Positions 1-9,503 are shown, counted from the stretch's first letter. The stretch is DNA of 37,004 bases from Candidatus Cryptobacteroides sp. (GCA_029257745.1 JARIAS010000045.1:1-37004), one strand, 5' to 3'. Translations and numbers: made by a program. Notes: a model not told the origin generated them from the letters alone.

Positions 1-56
1 AATAGTGATAACTGATAATCACTGTAAAACATAGTATATAAGACGCATATTTTTAC

Positions 57-64
57 TACATTTG
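57..64 (+). promoter_or_regulatory. Candidate Bacteroidota -7 box for the porin gene
   Basis: The sequence TACATTTG fits the Bacteroidota -7 consensus TAnnTTTG. It lies 27 nt before the GTG start, which would give a 5' leader of about 20 nt. I see no TTTG box at the expected distance upstream, so only half of the promoter is supported. Confidence 0.5.
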
Positions 65-91
65 CAAATTGTAATAAAGACTTTAATTTAG

Positions 92-2755
92 GTGAAAAAT
101 AAATATTCATACATCATACTTTTAAGCATTGTTTGCATTATCAGCCTACACAGCTATGCTTACAGCCATAGCAATTATAAGGGTAACAGTAAACAAACAA
201 CAAAGAACTATCAAGATAAAAACAGAAGCAAATCTAAAAAGGATATTTTAGAGCATCTATACCGTAGCAAGGATTTGGCAGCTAGATTAAAAGATACTGT
301 GATTTATCACAATACTATTTTCACAAAATACAGAAAGAATAATTCATATCTAGACTCTAATCAATTTAAAATAGATTTAGCTGAAAAGAAAAATATAGTC
401 AAGAGTTTAAGAGATAGTTTAAAAGCTCCTGATTCTCTAAGAATTACCGATCCTTTCAGATACAGATTCTATATTGCACTCAATGATTCTCTTAGCCATA
501 AACTGACTAGGGATTCCCTGCTAATAGCAAAAGACAGTCTTACTGCACATAGATTAGACTCCATCTACTATGCCGATAGCACATTAATGGCAAAGGCAAA
601 ATTTGATAAATGGTACAAGTCATTAAGTCGTGCTGAAAGAAAAAAGTACGATTTTGAACAAGAGATGAAGCTTAAGCAAAAGCAACTTGACAGCCTGATG
701 AAAATTAAGGATAAAGAACAGGCTAGAAAAGATAGCATAACCGAGCATACACCACGTATATTAAGCACCTTTGCTATTGCTGACAGTTTACAGTATAAGC
801 GTATTATACAATGGACTAGAGAGCCTTATTTTATTGATTTAAATGTAGGAGAGAGGGATACATCATACAATTATTATTTCAATGACTCCCCTATGAGAAG
901 GAAAGATATAAATGCCTCTTACCTTGGCACAAGTGGCTCAGCAAGCCAAATGTATGATTTCTTTAAAAGGGCTAGCAAAGAAAATATTTCATTCTATAAG
1001 AATTATGAAGTATATAGTTACTCTCCACAAACTATTGCTATGATAAATACTAAAACTCCTTATACAGAATTAGCATATTGGGGTAATCTTCTTAGTTCAT
1101 CGCAAATAGAAGAAAGTAATGTACATATACTTACAGGCCAAAACATAACACCTGAGTTTAACTTCACAATCAACTACGACAGATATGGCTCTAGAGGGCT
1201 GCTAAACAATGAAGCTATTGATAACAGGACATTCTATACTAATGCCAACTATCTAGGTAAAAAGTATTTAGCTCACTATGGGTATATCTATAACAAAATA
1301 GATCAAAAAGAAAATGGAGGTATAGTTAATAGTTATTGGCTCAAAGATACCTTAGTTGAGTCTAGAGAGATGCCTGTAAAACTAAATAATGCAAAAAGTA
1401 TATTAAAGAAACATATCTTCTTCATTGACCAAAGTTACAGAATACCTTTTTCTTTCCTAAAAGCAAAAAAAGATAGTATAAAGAATAAGGCTGATAGTAT
1501 TGATAATGATATTACTACTGCTTTTATAGGACATAATAGCGAATATAGCTATTATAGGAAAATCTATACAGATCAAATAGGTAGAGAAGAGGCAGCTAGG
1601 GATTTTTATAAGAATACTTTTAATATTAATCCACTACGCTCTTACGATTCTCTAAGCGTAATACGTTTTGATAATAAAATCTTCCTTAAATTACAGCCTT
1701 GGTCTAGAGATGCAATAGTCTCTAAGTTAAATATAGGTTTAGGTAATAAGTTAGAAGCATACTATGGCAGTAGTGATAAATCTTATTTTACTAAGCAGAC
1801 AAGCACACTTTGGAACTCTAGCTACATATATGGTGGGGCAAAGGGACAGATTAAGAAATATTTTAATTGGAGTGCCTTAGCTTCATATACATTCCTGGGA
1901 AAAGAGGTAAATGATCTTCATTTAAACTCTAATATACAATTTAATATTTATCCTTTTAGAAGAGCTAAGAACTCCCCTATTAGTATAAATGGACAATTTG
2001 AATTGAATGTAGACGAGCCTGACTATTTTGAGCAATATCTATACACAAATCACTATAAATGGAATAATAATTTTAGTAAAAGTTATAATAGCGTATTAGC
2101 TGCTAGCCTTGATATTCCTTACTGGAATCTCAAAATAGATATGGGATATACTATATTGAAAAACCATATCTACTATGATGCAGATGCAATTGTCAGACAA
2201 CATAATCCTGCTGTAAATGTTGCTAAATTAGCTTTAGAATATAAATTTAAGATATGGCAATTCCATTTTGATAATAAAATACTAGCCCAAGCAAGTTCTA
2301 ATACAGAAGTTGTAAATGTGCCATCATTTGCAACTAATCTGAAATGGTATCTGCAATTTAATATATGGTCCCCTAATAGAGAGTTTGTTGCTATGCAGAT
2401 GCAATTAGGGGCTAATATTGACTACACAAGTTCTTGGTATGCACCTGCTTTTAACCCTGTAATAAGCCAATTCTATAATCAAAGAAGTGAAAAGTATGGC
2501 AACAGCCCCTACATAGACCTATTTGCTAATATGCAGTGGAAAAGGGCCTCTATCTTTGTTAAACTAATTAATGTTAATATGGGCTGGCCTATTGAACCTA
2601 GGGATTATTTTAGTGCAGCTAATTACATTAGACCATCTAGAATACTAAAAGTTGGAATATTTTGGCCTTTCTACATACAAGCACATAGAAATTCAACTAT
2701 GAATAATAGTAGTTCTAATGGCAATGCCAATCCAAGTAGGGCTTTAAGAAGATAA
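92..2755 (+). CDS. Putative outer-membrane porin (Porin_10-like)
   Basis: This is an 887-aa protein with an N-terminal hydrophobic segment (about residues 7-25) that looks like a signal peptide. A charged, Lys/Asp/Ser-rich stretch to about residue 220 contains repeated 'DSL' elements. The rest is rich in aromatic residues and alternating polar/apolar positions, as in an outer-membrane beta-barrel, and includes 'FNFTINYDRYGSRG'. The layout matches the Bacteroidota 'putative porin' family (Porin_10), probably a channel in the outer membrane. The start codon is GTG. The barrel appears to end near 'RILKVGIFWPFYIQ', after which a polar Asn/Ser-rich tail of about 25 residues is unusual. The gene converges on the permease gene, with 9 bp between the stop codons and no room for a separate terminator. 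The substrate cannot be told from the sequence. Confidence 0.8.
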   Translation: MKNKYSYIILLSIVCIISLHSYAYSHSNYKGNSKQTTKNYQDKNRSKSKKDILEHLYRSKDLAARLKDTVIYHNTIFTKYRKNNSYLDSNQFKIDLAEKKNIVKSLRDSLKAPDSLRITDPFRYRFYIALNDSLSHKLTRDSLLIAKDSLTAHRLDSIYYADSTLMAKAKFDKWYKSLSRAERKKYDFEQEMKLKQKQLDSLMKIKDKEQARKDSITEHTPRILSTFAIADSLQYKRIIQWTREPYFIDLNVGERDTSYNYYFNDSPMRRKDINASYLGTSGSASQMYDFFKRASKENISFYKNYEVYSYSPQTIAMINTKTPYTELAYWGNLLSSSQIEESNVHILTGQNITPEFNFTINYDRYGSRGLLNNEAIDNRTFYTNANYLGKKYLAHYGYIYNKIDQKENGGIVNSYWLKDTLVESREMPVKLNNAKSILKKHIFFIDQSYRIPFSFLKAKKDSIKNKADSIDNDITTAFIGHNSEYSYYRKIYTDQIGREEAARDFYKNTFNINPLRSYDSLSVIRFDNKIFLKLQPWSRDAIVSKLNIGLGNKLEAYYGSSDKSYFTKQTSTLWNSSYIYGGAKGQIKKYFNWSALASYTFLGKEVNDLHLNSNIQFNIYPFRRAKNSPISINGQFELNVDEPDYFEQYLYTNHYKWNNNFSKSYNSVLAASLDIPYWNLKIDMGYTILKNHIYYDADAIVRQHNPAVNVAKLALEYKFKIWQFHFDNKILAQASSNTEVVNVPSFATNLKWYLQFNIWSPNREFVAMQMQLGANIDYTSSWYAPAFNPVISQFYNQRSEKYGNSPYIDLFANMQWKRASIFVKLINVNMGWPIEPRDYFSAANYIRPSRILKVGIFWPFYIQAHRNSTMNNSSSNGNANPSRALRR

Positions 2756-2764
2756 TAGCCTCAT

Positions 2765-3916
2765 CTATTTGAGTCTAAGTGTTTTTGCAGGATCAATCCT
2801 TAAAATAAATAGACAAGGAAGCAATAAGCTTAATAGTATAATTATATATGCAGATATATCAAGGCATATTATATTAATTATATCCAAATGAACTGGGACA
2901 TAGGATAAGAAATAGTTTTCAGGATTAAGTTTGAGAAAATGATATTTGTCTTGAAAAAAGCAAAACATCAGGGCAAAAGCATTAGCAAGCATCATAGCCC
3001 TAAATATAAGCTTAGATGCTAAACGCAGAAATATCAATGATATATGCCAATCTGACATTCCCATTGATTTTAATAAGCCTATATTTGATATATTTCTAAA
3101 TAAGAAAATAAGCAAGCCAGATATCATATTAAAACCTGCAACTAAAATCATTAGAACGAGTAGAAAATTTACATTCATATCTATAAGATCCAACCAAGAA
3201 AATAGGCTATAAAATCTTCTATAACTTGTCTGTGCAAAAAGATTGGCAGTAGCATCATTCTCTACTAAATCTTCTGAAATACTTAAACTTATATTTTCTA
3301 GTTCCTGAATATCCTCATATTCTGCCCTCAATTCTAAGGCTGAGAACTGACTTGTATCCCATTTATTTAAACTCTGTAAACTGGATACATTTGCAAAAAC
3401 AATGGGATTGTCACTATTTACAAATACAGATGAAAAAATGGAGTCTACTTTAAATTTTCTTACACTCATTTTATCTGACATAAAATAAGTTAATATGTAA
3501 TCACCTTTTTTCAAATTAAGATTATCAGCTAAAAATTTAGGTATGGCAACAGCATCTTTCTCTTGTATAAAGGGTGCAGACTTAAACAGCAAACCATAGA
3601 TATTATCCTTCATCTTTAGGATAGCTGTTTTATAAACAACTGGCTCTATATTGCATATATTCTTATATTTTGATACTATATCTACAAGTGTACTATCATA
3701 TATAAGACTACGACTATCATCTAATAAAGAGTTAGAATAGTCACTTATCTGAATATCAGCAGACAAATCACTTATATCTTCCCTTATATCCTTTCTAAAA
3801 CCAGATGAAATAGAAATAGAAAGTATCATAACAAGAAAAGATACTATGATACTTATAAAAGGCAGTCTTAAATTAAAATGCAAACGCCTTGAAACAAATA
3901 ATATGCTGTTTAACAT
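2765..3916 (-). CDS. FtsX/LolE-like ABC transporter permease
   Basis: This 383-aa protein has one N-terminal membrane segment (about residues 18-40), a soluble extracytoplasmic region of about 200 residues, and three hydrophobic segments from about residue 245 to the end. It finishes with 'RIDPAKTLRLK', close to the 'DPAxxLR' ending typical of the family. This is the MacB_PCD-FtsX layout of LolC/LolE permeases, which extract lipoproteins from the inner membrane or transmit force to periplasmic partners. No ATPase subunit lies in the window. The start overlaps the stop of the upstream TPR-like gene by 1 nt (TAATG), so the two are probably translationally coupled. The protein is slightly shorter than typical LolE (about 410 aa). 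Family assignment is fairly sure; the substrate is an inference. Confidence 0.75.
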   Translation of the reverse strand: MLNSILFVSRRLHFNLRLPFISIIVSFLVMILSISISSGFRKDIREDISDLSADIQISDYSNSLLDDSRSLIYDSTLVDIVSKYKNICNIEPVVYKTAILKMKDNIYGLLFKSAPFIQEKDAVAIPKFLADNLNLKKGDYILTYFMSDKMSVRKFKVDSIFSSVFVNSDNPIVFANVSSLQSLNKWDTSQFSALELRAEYEDIQELENISLSISEDLVENDATANLFAQTSYRRFYSLFSWLDLIDMNVNFLLVLMILVAGFNMISGLLIFLFRNISNIGLLKSMGMSDWHISLIFLRLASKLIFRAMMLANAFALMFCFFQDKYHFLKLNPENYFLSYVPVHLDIINIICLDISAYIIILLSLLLPCLFILRIDPAKTLRLK

Positions 3917-4842
3917 TATTTATTCTTAAGAAAGTTATACCTTGCCAGTGCTGAGTTTATCTCTAAACTATCCTTACTATACTCTATCAGTTTTTTTAGA
4001 TTCTTCTTCTCCAAACGTTCACTAGAAATCTTCCTAGACAATAAAATTAAATTTTTAATAGCTACTAAATCATCTTTCTTATACCTTAAAGCTCTATTAT
4101 ATAATGATTTAGCCTTAGAAAAATCTTTTTTGTAAACGAAGTAATAGCTAGCAATATTATCTATAAAAGCCGAATTTTTCTTGTTGAACTGTAACATTTT
4201 CTCTGATACTTCTTTAAAAGCCTCATATGCACTAGGACTTGCAATCTTATAATAGTCATAACAGAAACTTTGTATCAGTTCATCAAAAGTCCAAACAGAA
4301 TTACCCTCTAAAAAATCCCAGTTTTTAATGGACTTATCATAACTATAATCTATTAACTGTATTATCTTAGTCTTAGATATTAAAACATTTTCCTTTTCAT
4401 ACCTCATATAAGCCCTTATCTCTGCCTCCCTAAGACTTAAATTATTGGGATATAGCTGTACTGCTTTTGCTATATACTCCATAGCCCTCTTAAATAAGTC
4501 AGCTTTAAAATATTCTACACTAAAGAAATTATGTTTCCGGCCAAGACTATCTTTTAAAGACAATATAGGCTTAGCACCTAAATAAGTACTTTCAGACTTA
4601 TCCTCTGTCTTATATTCAATAGATTTAGTAAAATAATAGCTAAACTTTGCCGCTAACATATTTACATTATCAGGAGATTTTTGTTCCCATTTATCTAATA
4701 AAGTCTCTATACCTACACCATCATAACCTAATTTTGATACTAAAAGATTATACCTATCTTGAAACTCTTTGTCTGTATTTTGTGCATTTAAAGAGATTAA
4801 GGTAAAAAACAAAAAAGTTATTATTATAATTATCTTTTTCAT
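3916..4842 (-). CDS. Secreted TPR-like protein of unknown function
   Basis: The protein is 308 aa long. It starts with a clear signal peptide (Lys-Lys, then an Ile/Phe/Leu-rich core, then 'SLNAQ' as a probable cleavage region). The remainder is helical and Tyr/Lys-rich, with TPR-like stretches such as 'FKRAMEYIAKAVQLYPNN' (about residues 112-130) and 'KAKSLYNRALRYKKDDLVAI' (about 243-262). It is therefore probably a periplasmic helical-repeat scaffold. It lies 2 nt after the rRNA methyltransferase gene and overlaps the permease gene by 1 nt, so the three are probably cotranscribed. I do not recognise a specific family. A partner role for the permease is plausible but unproven. Confidence 0.7.
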   Translation of the reverse strand: MKKIIIIITFLFFTLISLNAQNTDKEFQDRYNLLVSKLGYDGVGIETLLDKWEQKSPDNVNMLAAKFSYYFTKSIEYKTEDKSESTYLGAKPILSLKDSLGRKHNFFSVEYFKADLFKRAMEYIAKAVQLYPNNLSLREAEIRAYMRYEKENVLISKTKIIQLIDYSYDKSIKNWDFLEGNSVWTFDELIQSFCYDYYKIASPSAYEAFKEVSEKMLQFNKKNSAFIDNIASYYFVYKKDFSKAKSLYNRALRYKKDDLVAIKNLILLSRKISSERLEKKNLKKLIEYSKDSLEINSALARYNFLKNK

Positions 4843-4844
4843 AA

Positions 4845-6263
4845 TCAGTTATTTATATCCATTCTTATCTTGCGTAACTGAGGTAAAAGATTGTTGCAAC
4901 GACTGCCTATATTTTTCACAAAACCAAGAGGCATATTATTATAGCTAACTAAATTTATACCCTTGTGTGGTGTAGATATTGGAAGTGCTTCTCTTTTTAA
5001 AAACCTTAATGCCATATCCTTAGACAGTTCTAATATAGGAAATGCAGAGTAATTTAAGGCTTGCGATAATGCCAAATCTGCATAGGGTATTATCTCTTTT
5101 GCCTTCATACTTGCAATTGCTAGACCTGAATATATAGGATGCAAATTGGAGAAGTACTGATAATCAGCATATATTTTCTCAGGGATAGCAAGGTATAAGT
5201 CCGACTTTTCAACAAAAACATAATCTCCTATCAAATATCTTGACAATAGTTGACTTTCTTCTTTTTTGATTGTTAATGAGACAGGCTTCTTATACTTAAT
5301 ATCTGCTGGATTTGACATAGCTGCTGGATTAGAAGACGAAGTCTTTCTCAATATAGCACAATACTGTCCCTCACCTGCAACAAAACCAGGCAATAATAAA
5401 TCTCCATATTCAGTAGAAATAACATCTTTATAAGAATGAGATGAAAGTACAATTTCTGCCCCTAGATTTTCTAAAATCCAAGCGACATTATCGTCATTCT
5501 CCATCTTATTAAAAGTGCAAGTAGAATAAATAAGATAAGCACCTTCCTTTAATGATGGCCACACATCTGCTATAATACGTCTTTGCCTGAGACGGCATAA
5601 CTCGACATTTGCTAAAGACCACTCTTGCTGTGCCTTTTCATTTTTACGAAACATACCCTCTCCAGAGCAAGGCAAATCAGCTAAAATAATATCAAAGGTA
5701 CTAGGATATTGCTGAAAAGTTTTAGCATCTGTATTTGTAATTAAAACATTTGCGTCCCCCCACCTTGCAATATTCTCGGCCAATAAACTTGCACGTGACT
5801 TTATAACCTCATTAGAGAGCAAAATAAATCTATCTCCCAATAATTCCCTGCAATGCGATAAAATATCTGTACTTTTACCTCCTGGTGCTGCACAAAGATC
5901 TAAAATTCTAACATTATCACTGCTATTCTTATAAGACTCTAATAAAGAGCGAAATCTATGCGTAACAAACATTGATGATGAATCTTGGGGGTAGTATAAG
6001 CCTGCATGATACAAAGGATCTAAGGTGAAAACAGGTCTCTGCTCTAAAAAATAAGCGTTCTTGGACCACTCTATTGGTGCAGGGCTTTCTCCAAATAAGC
6101 TATTTACATCAAAGCTTTGATTAGACTGCCTAAGATGCTCAAACTTATTATGGTTAAAGCGTATAGATACTGACGGCTTTGTATCAAAAGAATTAATAAC
6201 AGTAAGTGCATTATCCTCACCTACTGCTTCTGTCAAGACTCTCTTAAACTCACTATTAATCAA
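4845..6263 (-). CDS. rsmF: RsmF/NOL1-type rRNA (cytosine-C5) methyltransferase
   Basis: This 472-aa enzyme transfers a methyl group from S-adenosylmethionine to C5 of a cytosine in rRNA. The SAM-binding motif I 'LDLCAAPGGKSTDI' lies at 121-134. The two cysteines of the m5C family are present: C199 in 'ADLPCSGEGMFRK' and C249 in 'IYSTCTFN'. The N-terminus reads 'IRFNHNK', as in the RsmB/NOP family. The C-terminal 170 residues fit the extra RNA-binding region of RsmF (YebU). The start is TTG: there is no in-frame ATG nearby and the family's 'EF..RV' opening follows directly. The family is certain; RsmF rather than a paralogue is likely from the length and C-terminal part. Confidence 0.85.
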   Translation of the reverse strand: MINSEFKRVLTEAVGEDNALTVINSFDTKPSVSIRFNHNKFEHLRQSNQSFDVNSLFGESPAPIEWSKNAYFLEQRPVFTLDPLYHAGLYYPQDSSSMFVTHRFRSLLESYKNSSDNVRILDLCAAPGGKSTDILSHCRELLGDRFILLSNEVIKSRASLLAENIARWGDANVLITNTDAKTFQQYPSTFDIILADLPCSGEGMFRKNEKAQQEWSLANVELCRLRQRRIIADVWPSLKEGAYLIYSTCTFNKMENDDNVAWILENLGAEIVLSSHSYKDVISTEYGDLLLPGFVAGEGQYCAILRKTSSSNPAAMSNPADIKYKKPVSLTIKKEESQLLSRYLIGDYVFVEKSDLYLAIPEKIYADYQYFSNLHPIYSGLAIASMKAKEIIPYADLALSQALNYSAFPILELSKDMALRFLKREALPISTPHKGINLVSYNNMPLGFVKNIGSRCNNLLPQLRKIRMDINN

Positions 6264-6288
6264 TGCTGTATACTTTTAAATGCCTTAT

Positions 6289-6762
6289 CTAGACATGATT
6301 TTTAAACTTTTCCTTCATTTTATCCAATGTTTCCTGATCTATACCATCTGGCATTTTCCCCTCAGATAGAGCTTCTAGACCTTCTACAAGCCTATCTAAA
6401 CCTTCTTGTATTTTAGGTTTAAGCATCATTTTCATCATGAAGTTCATTTCTGCTTCTACCTCTATATAAAACTCTGTCTTCTGCGACTCATTAGCTACTG
6501 CATCAAAATAAAAACTTGCTGTAAAGTCAAAAGGAGAATCTATGGACTTCATTACAATCTTGCTATAAGCCACTCTTTCTACGATTTGAACAGCAATATT
6601 AAATCCTGATACTGAAGCCTTTATTGTATCCATATCAGCTTCTACTCCTGCCTTCTTATCTTCTGGCAACATCTGATAAAAATTCCTCATGTCTGTAAAT
6701 CCCATATATAAGGTGCTAGGAGCTCTTGATATTATTTTATGCTTACTTTTTATTGTTGTCAT
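6289..6762 (-). CDS. SRPBCC (START-like) family protein
   Basis: This 157-aa protein begins with a short beta-strand region ('IKSKHKIISRAPSTLYMGFTD'-like), typical of SRPBCC proteins. Beta-rich segments follow, then a long C-terminal helix ('MMLKPKIQEGLDRLVEGLEA'). A Met-rich patch lies near residues 108-113. SRPBCC folds enclose a hydrophobic pocket, but no ligand can be inferred. As I recall, a protein of this kind commonly follows pyrE in Bacteroidales genomes, and it does so here, 183 nt downstream. It precedes the methyltransferase gene by 25 nt and could head or join that operon. Confidence 0.75.
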   Translation of the reverse strand: MTTIKSKHKIISRAPSTLYMGFTDMRNFYQMLPEDKKAGVEADMDTIKASVSGFNIAVQIVERVAYSKIVMKSIDSPFDFTASFYFDAVANESQKTEFYIEVEAEMNFMMKMMLKPKIQEGLDRLVEGLEALSEGKMPDGIDQETLDKMKEKFKNHV

Positions 6763-6813
6763 ATTATGCTATTTATTGTTATTATCTATTTTATTTAATC
6801 TGTCTTATGTATT

Positions 6814-6873
6814 TGCTTGCTGGCTGTACACGATTACTAGAACCTATCTACTATCTGCTTGCTGGCAGTATAC
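6814..6873. repeat. 18-bp direct repeat between pyrE and the SRPBCC gene
   Basis: TGCTTGCTGGCTGTACAC at 6814-6831 recurs as TGCTTGCTGGCAGTATAC at 6856-6873, with two mismatches and a period of 42 nt. It is more GC-rich than the surrounding spacer. Function is unknown; a protein-binding site pair or a remnant of duplication are both possible. Confidence 0.5.
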
Positions 6874-6945
6874 AATGAGCAAAATACTATAATTTATTTA
6901 TTCTTGTGTTAATTATTACCAAAATATTTTCAAAATAGTATACAC

Positions 6946-7581
6946 TTACTTATGTCGCCATGTAGATGGAGATTTTCTCCACTCAATTAAAATATCTACA
7001 TCTTCTCCCTTTATATAAGAAGACTCTTTGGCTACTTCTATCAAATCCTGATAATTGGTCAATGTATCTACATTAATATTCTCTTGCTCAAACTTTTGCT
7101 TAGCTACATCAAAACCGTAACTAAAAATTGCCTGCATAGATAAAATCTCTGCACCTGCGTCCTTAAGTGCTTGTACTGCTGCTAAGCTACTCATTCCAGT
7201 AGAAATAAGATCTTCTATAACAACTACCTTTGCACCTTTTGGCAAGACACCTTCTACTTGAGAACCAGTACCATGATCTTTTGCCTTAGCTCGTACATAT
7301 ATAAACGCTTTCTTAAGCTTATCTGCTACAAGCATGCCATGAGCTATGGCTCCTGTTGCGACACCTGCAATAATCTCTACATCTGGATAAAGTTGTGCAA
7401 TCTTTGCTGCCATACTTTCTGCGACAAAATCCCGTATTGCAGGATATGATAATATTTTTCTATTGTCACAATAAATTGGAGAATGCCAACCTGAAGCCCA
7501 GACAAAGGCATTATTAGGTCGTAAAAGTACTGCCTGTATATCAAGCAATGATTTGGCTAATTTCTTACTGATTTGTTCCAT
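6946..7581 (-). CDS. pyrE: Orotate phosphoribosyltransferase
   Basis: This 211-aa cytoplasmic enzyme joins orotate to PRPP to make orotidine 5'-phosphate in de novo pyrimidine synthesis. The PRPP-binding loop 'VIEDLISTGMS' lies at 121-131. The family signature 'SPIYCDNRKILSYP' is at about 34-47, and the flexible catalytic loop with 'RAKAKDHGTGSQVEG' is at 97-111. Length is normal for bacterial PyrE. It is transcribed divergently from the NUDIX gene across a 53-nt spacer that carries a good minus-strand -7 box. No attenuator or PyrR-type site is apparent. Confidence 0.96.
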   Translation of the reverse strand: MEQISKKLAKSLLDIQAVLLRPNNAFVWASGWHSPIYCDNRKILSYPAIRDFVAESMAAKIAQLYPDVEIIAGVATGAIAHGMLVADKLKKAFIYVRAKAKDHGTGSQVEGVLPKGAKVVVIEDLISTGMSSLAAVQALKDAGAEILSMQAIFSYGFDVAKQKFEQENINVDTLTNYQDLIEVAKESSYIKGEDVDILIEWRKSPSTWRHK

Positions 7582-7615
7582 CTATTAGCTTTTATTATTT
7601 TTGTAATATATTTTA

Positions 7616-7623
7616 CAAATATA
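7616..7623 (-). promoter_or_regulatory. Candidate Bacteroidota -7 box for pyrE
   Basis: On the minus strand this reads TATATTTG, a perfect match to TAnnTTTG, 34 nt before the pyrE start codon. No convincing TTTG -33 box accompanies it. Confidence 0.5.
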
Positions 7624-7634
7624 CACATTTCACG

Positions 7635-8249
7635 ATGAATAAGATATATTTTGATGAAAGAAGCATCATCATTTGTGACAAAAATGAAGCTAGTCTTGCG
7701 GATCCCAATGCTATAAGACTAGAGCTAAACAATAAGGAAGAGCTTCCTGATATTGTAGACATGTTCATAAATAAAAGTCCTATCAATAAACTCTTTATTA
7801 CAAATGACAATACTAAAGAGACTTATGAGAATTTTTGCAAACTCTTTAAGCTTGTAAATGCAGGTGGAGGGCTTGTGCAAAATCTGCGTGGTGATTATCT
7901 TTTAATAAAAAGAAACGGAATATGGGATCTACCTAAAGGGCATCAAGAAGAAGGGGAAAAAATAGAGGATACTGCTCTGCGTGAGGTTGAAGAAGAGAGT
8001 GGCATAAATAATCTTCGTCTTGGTGAGTTTATATGCAGAACAGAGCATTGCTACTTAAGAGATAATATATGGCATCTTAAACATAGCTATTGGTACAAGA
8101 TGTATGACAGTCGCCCTGAGGTACTTACTCCACAAAAAGAAGAAGATATAACTAAGGCCATTTGGCTTGCCAAATCTATGGTAGACGCTTATTTAACAAA
8201 TAGCTACCCATCTATATTAGATGTCTTTAAACAGGTAAAATCAATATAA
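7635..8249 (+). CDS. NUDIX hydrolase
   Basis: This 204-aa protein carries a complete Nudix box at 102-124, beginning GHQEEGE and ending REVEEESGI, which binds the divalent metal and holds the catalytic glutamates. The segment before it, 'LLIKRNGIWDLPKG', is typical of NUDIX hydrolases that cleave nucleoside diphosphates linked to another group. The first 75 residues are an N-terminal extension outside the core fold. The substrate (nucleotide, ADP-ribose, diadenosine polyphosphate or other) cannot be inferred. The gene diverges from pyrE and precedes queA by 90 nt. Confidence 0.9.
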   Translation: MNKIYFDERSIIICDKNEASLADPNAIRLELNNKEELPDIVDMFINKSPINKLFITNDNTKETYENFCKLFKLVNAGGGLVQNLRGDYLLIKRNGIWDLPKGHQEEGEKIEDTALREVEEESGINNLRLGEFICRTEHCYLRDNIWHLKHSYWYKMYDSRPEVLTPQKEEDITKAIWLAKSMVDAYLTNSYPSILDVFKQVKSI

Positions 8250-8339
8250 TCAACAATTTTAGCTTATATTATGAAACAAAATTTATTTTTTCCCGTATAA
8301 TATATGATATCTACATCGAATTAAATATAAGATTATAAT

Positions 8340-9395
8340 ATGAAATTATCTCAATTTAACTTTGTATTACCAAAGGAAAAAATAAGCTCTAAGCCTCCAC
8401 GTTGGAGAGATGAGGCTAAAATGATGGTTCTTCACAGAGATACTGGAGAAATAGAACACCGTATTTTCAAGGATATTGTTGATTATTTTGGTAAAGGCGA
8501 TGTTTTTGTACTAAATGATACAAAGGTATTCCCTGCTAGTTTAGACGGTAAAAAAGAAAAAACTGGAGCAACTATTGATGTATTCCTACTTAGAGAACTC
8601 AATAGAGAACAAAGACTTTGGGATGTAATAGTAGACCCTGCTAGAAAAATAAGGATAGGTAACAAACTTTATTTTGGTGATGATGATAGCATGGTTGCTG
8701 AAGTAATTGATAATACTACTTCAAGGGGTCGTACACTAAGATTTTTATATGACGGACCTTATGAAGAGTTCAAAGAAGCACTATTTAGCTTAGGAAAAAC
8801 ACCTGTACCTATTTGGGTTAAAAATCCCAAAGACGTAAATGAAGAAGACGCTGAAAATTTCCAGACAATATATGCCAAGCATGAAGGTGCTGTATCTGCA
8901 CCTGCAGCAGGTCTACACTTTAGTAGAGAGTTGTTTAATATGATGATACTAAAGGATATAGATAAAGCTTTCTTAACAATGCACATGGGCATAGGACATT
9001 TCAGACAGGTAGATGTAGAGGACTTATCCAAGCATAAGATGGACTCAGAACGACTTATCATTAGTCCTGAAACTGCTAATCAAATTAATATGGCAAAAAG
9101 AGCAGGTAAAAGAGTGCTTGCAGTAGGTGTAACAGTAATGAGAGGACTTGAAACAGATGTTACAACAAATGATGAAGTCAATCCTTATGATGGTTGGAGT
9201 AATAAATTTATATTCCCTCCTTATCGCTTTGCAGTACCAAATGCTATTGTATCTAATTTTCATCGTCCAGGCTCAACTATGCTAATGTCAGTAGCTGCCT
9301 TTGGAGGTTATGAGAATGTAATGAAGGCGTACAAAGTAGCATTAGAGCAAGACTACTTATTTGGGCCAGATGGAGATGCTCTACTTATTATATAG
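8340..9395 (+). CDS. queA: tRNA preQ1(34) S-adenosylmethionine ribosyltransferase-isomerase
   Basis: QueA transfers and isomerises the ribosyl group of SAM onto preQ1 at the tRNA wobble position, forming epoxyqueuosine. The 351-aa length is standard. Family segments seen are 'FVLPKEKISSKPP' at the N-terminus, 'VFVLNDTKVFPASL' at about 55-68, 'EGAVSAPAAGLHFS' at about 183-196, and the C-terminal 'FHRPGSTMLMSVAAFGG' and 'FGPDGDALLI'. The last is a slight variant of the usual 'FGDAMLI' ending. No preQ1 riboswitch can be seen in the 90-nt upstream spacer. A hairpin follows directly after the stop and a stronger terminator is at 9470-9503. Confidence 0.96.
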   Translation: MKLSQFNFVLPKEKISSKPPRWRDEAKMMVLHRDTGEIEHRIFKDIVDYFGKGDVFVLNDTKVFPASLDGKKEKTGATIDVFLLRELNREQRLWDVIVDPARKIRIGNKLYFGDDDSMVAEVIDNTTSRGRTLRFLYDGPYEEFKEALFSLGKTPVPIWVKNPKDVNEEDAENFQTIYAKHEGAVSAPAAGLHFSRELFNMMILKDIDKAFLTMHMGIGHFRQVDVEDLSKHKMDSERLIISPETANQINMAKRAGKRVLAVGVTVMRGLETDVTTNDEVNPYDGWSNKFIFPPYRFAVPNAIVSNFHRPGSTMLMSVAAFGGYENVMKAYKVALEQDYLFGPDGDALLII

Positions 9396-9431
9396 CCAAT
9401 TAATATCTTAGTTGAAATTATATTTGGCTAT
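9393..9431. other. Hairpin overlapping the queA stop codon
   Basis: ATAGCCAA at 9393-9400 is the exact reverse complement of TTGGCTAT at 9424-9431, with a 23-nt AT-rich loop. The left arm includes the queA stop. It may protect the 3' end or assist termination, but the loop is long and there is no clean U-tract. Confidence 0.35.
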
Positions 9432-9469
9432 TTACTATAAGAGATGGTTTAACCTTGATTAATGATCTA

Positions 9470-9503
9470 AAAGCCTAGTTTATAAACTTATAGACTAGGC
9501 TTT
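9470..9503 (+). terminator. Intrinsic terminator after queA
   Basis: AAAGCCTAGT at 9470-9479 pairs with ACTAGGCTTT at 9494-9503, and the stem continues inward through a T-G wobble and four A-T pairs, leaving a very small loop. The stem is GC-richer than the spacer. The descending arm ends in TTTATCC, so the U-tract is short. Confidence 0.65.

Noticed and set aside
8250..8339. preQ1 riboswitch before queA
   Set aside because: No preQ1 aptamer-like stem and A-rich tail can be found in the 90-nt spacer.
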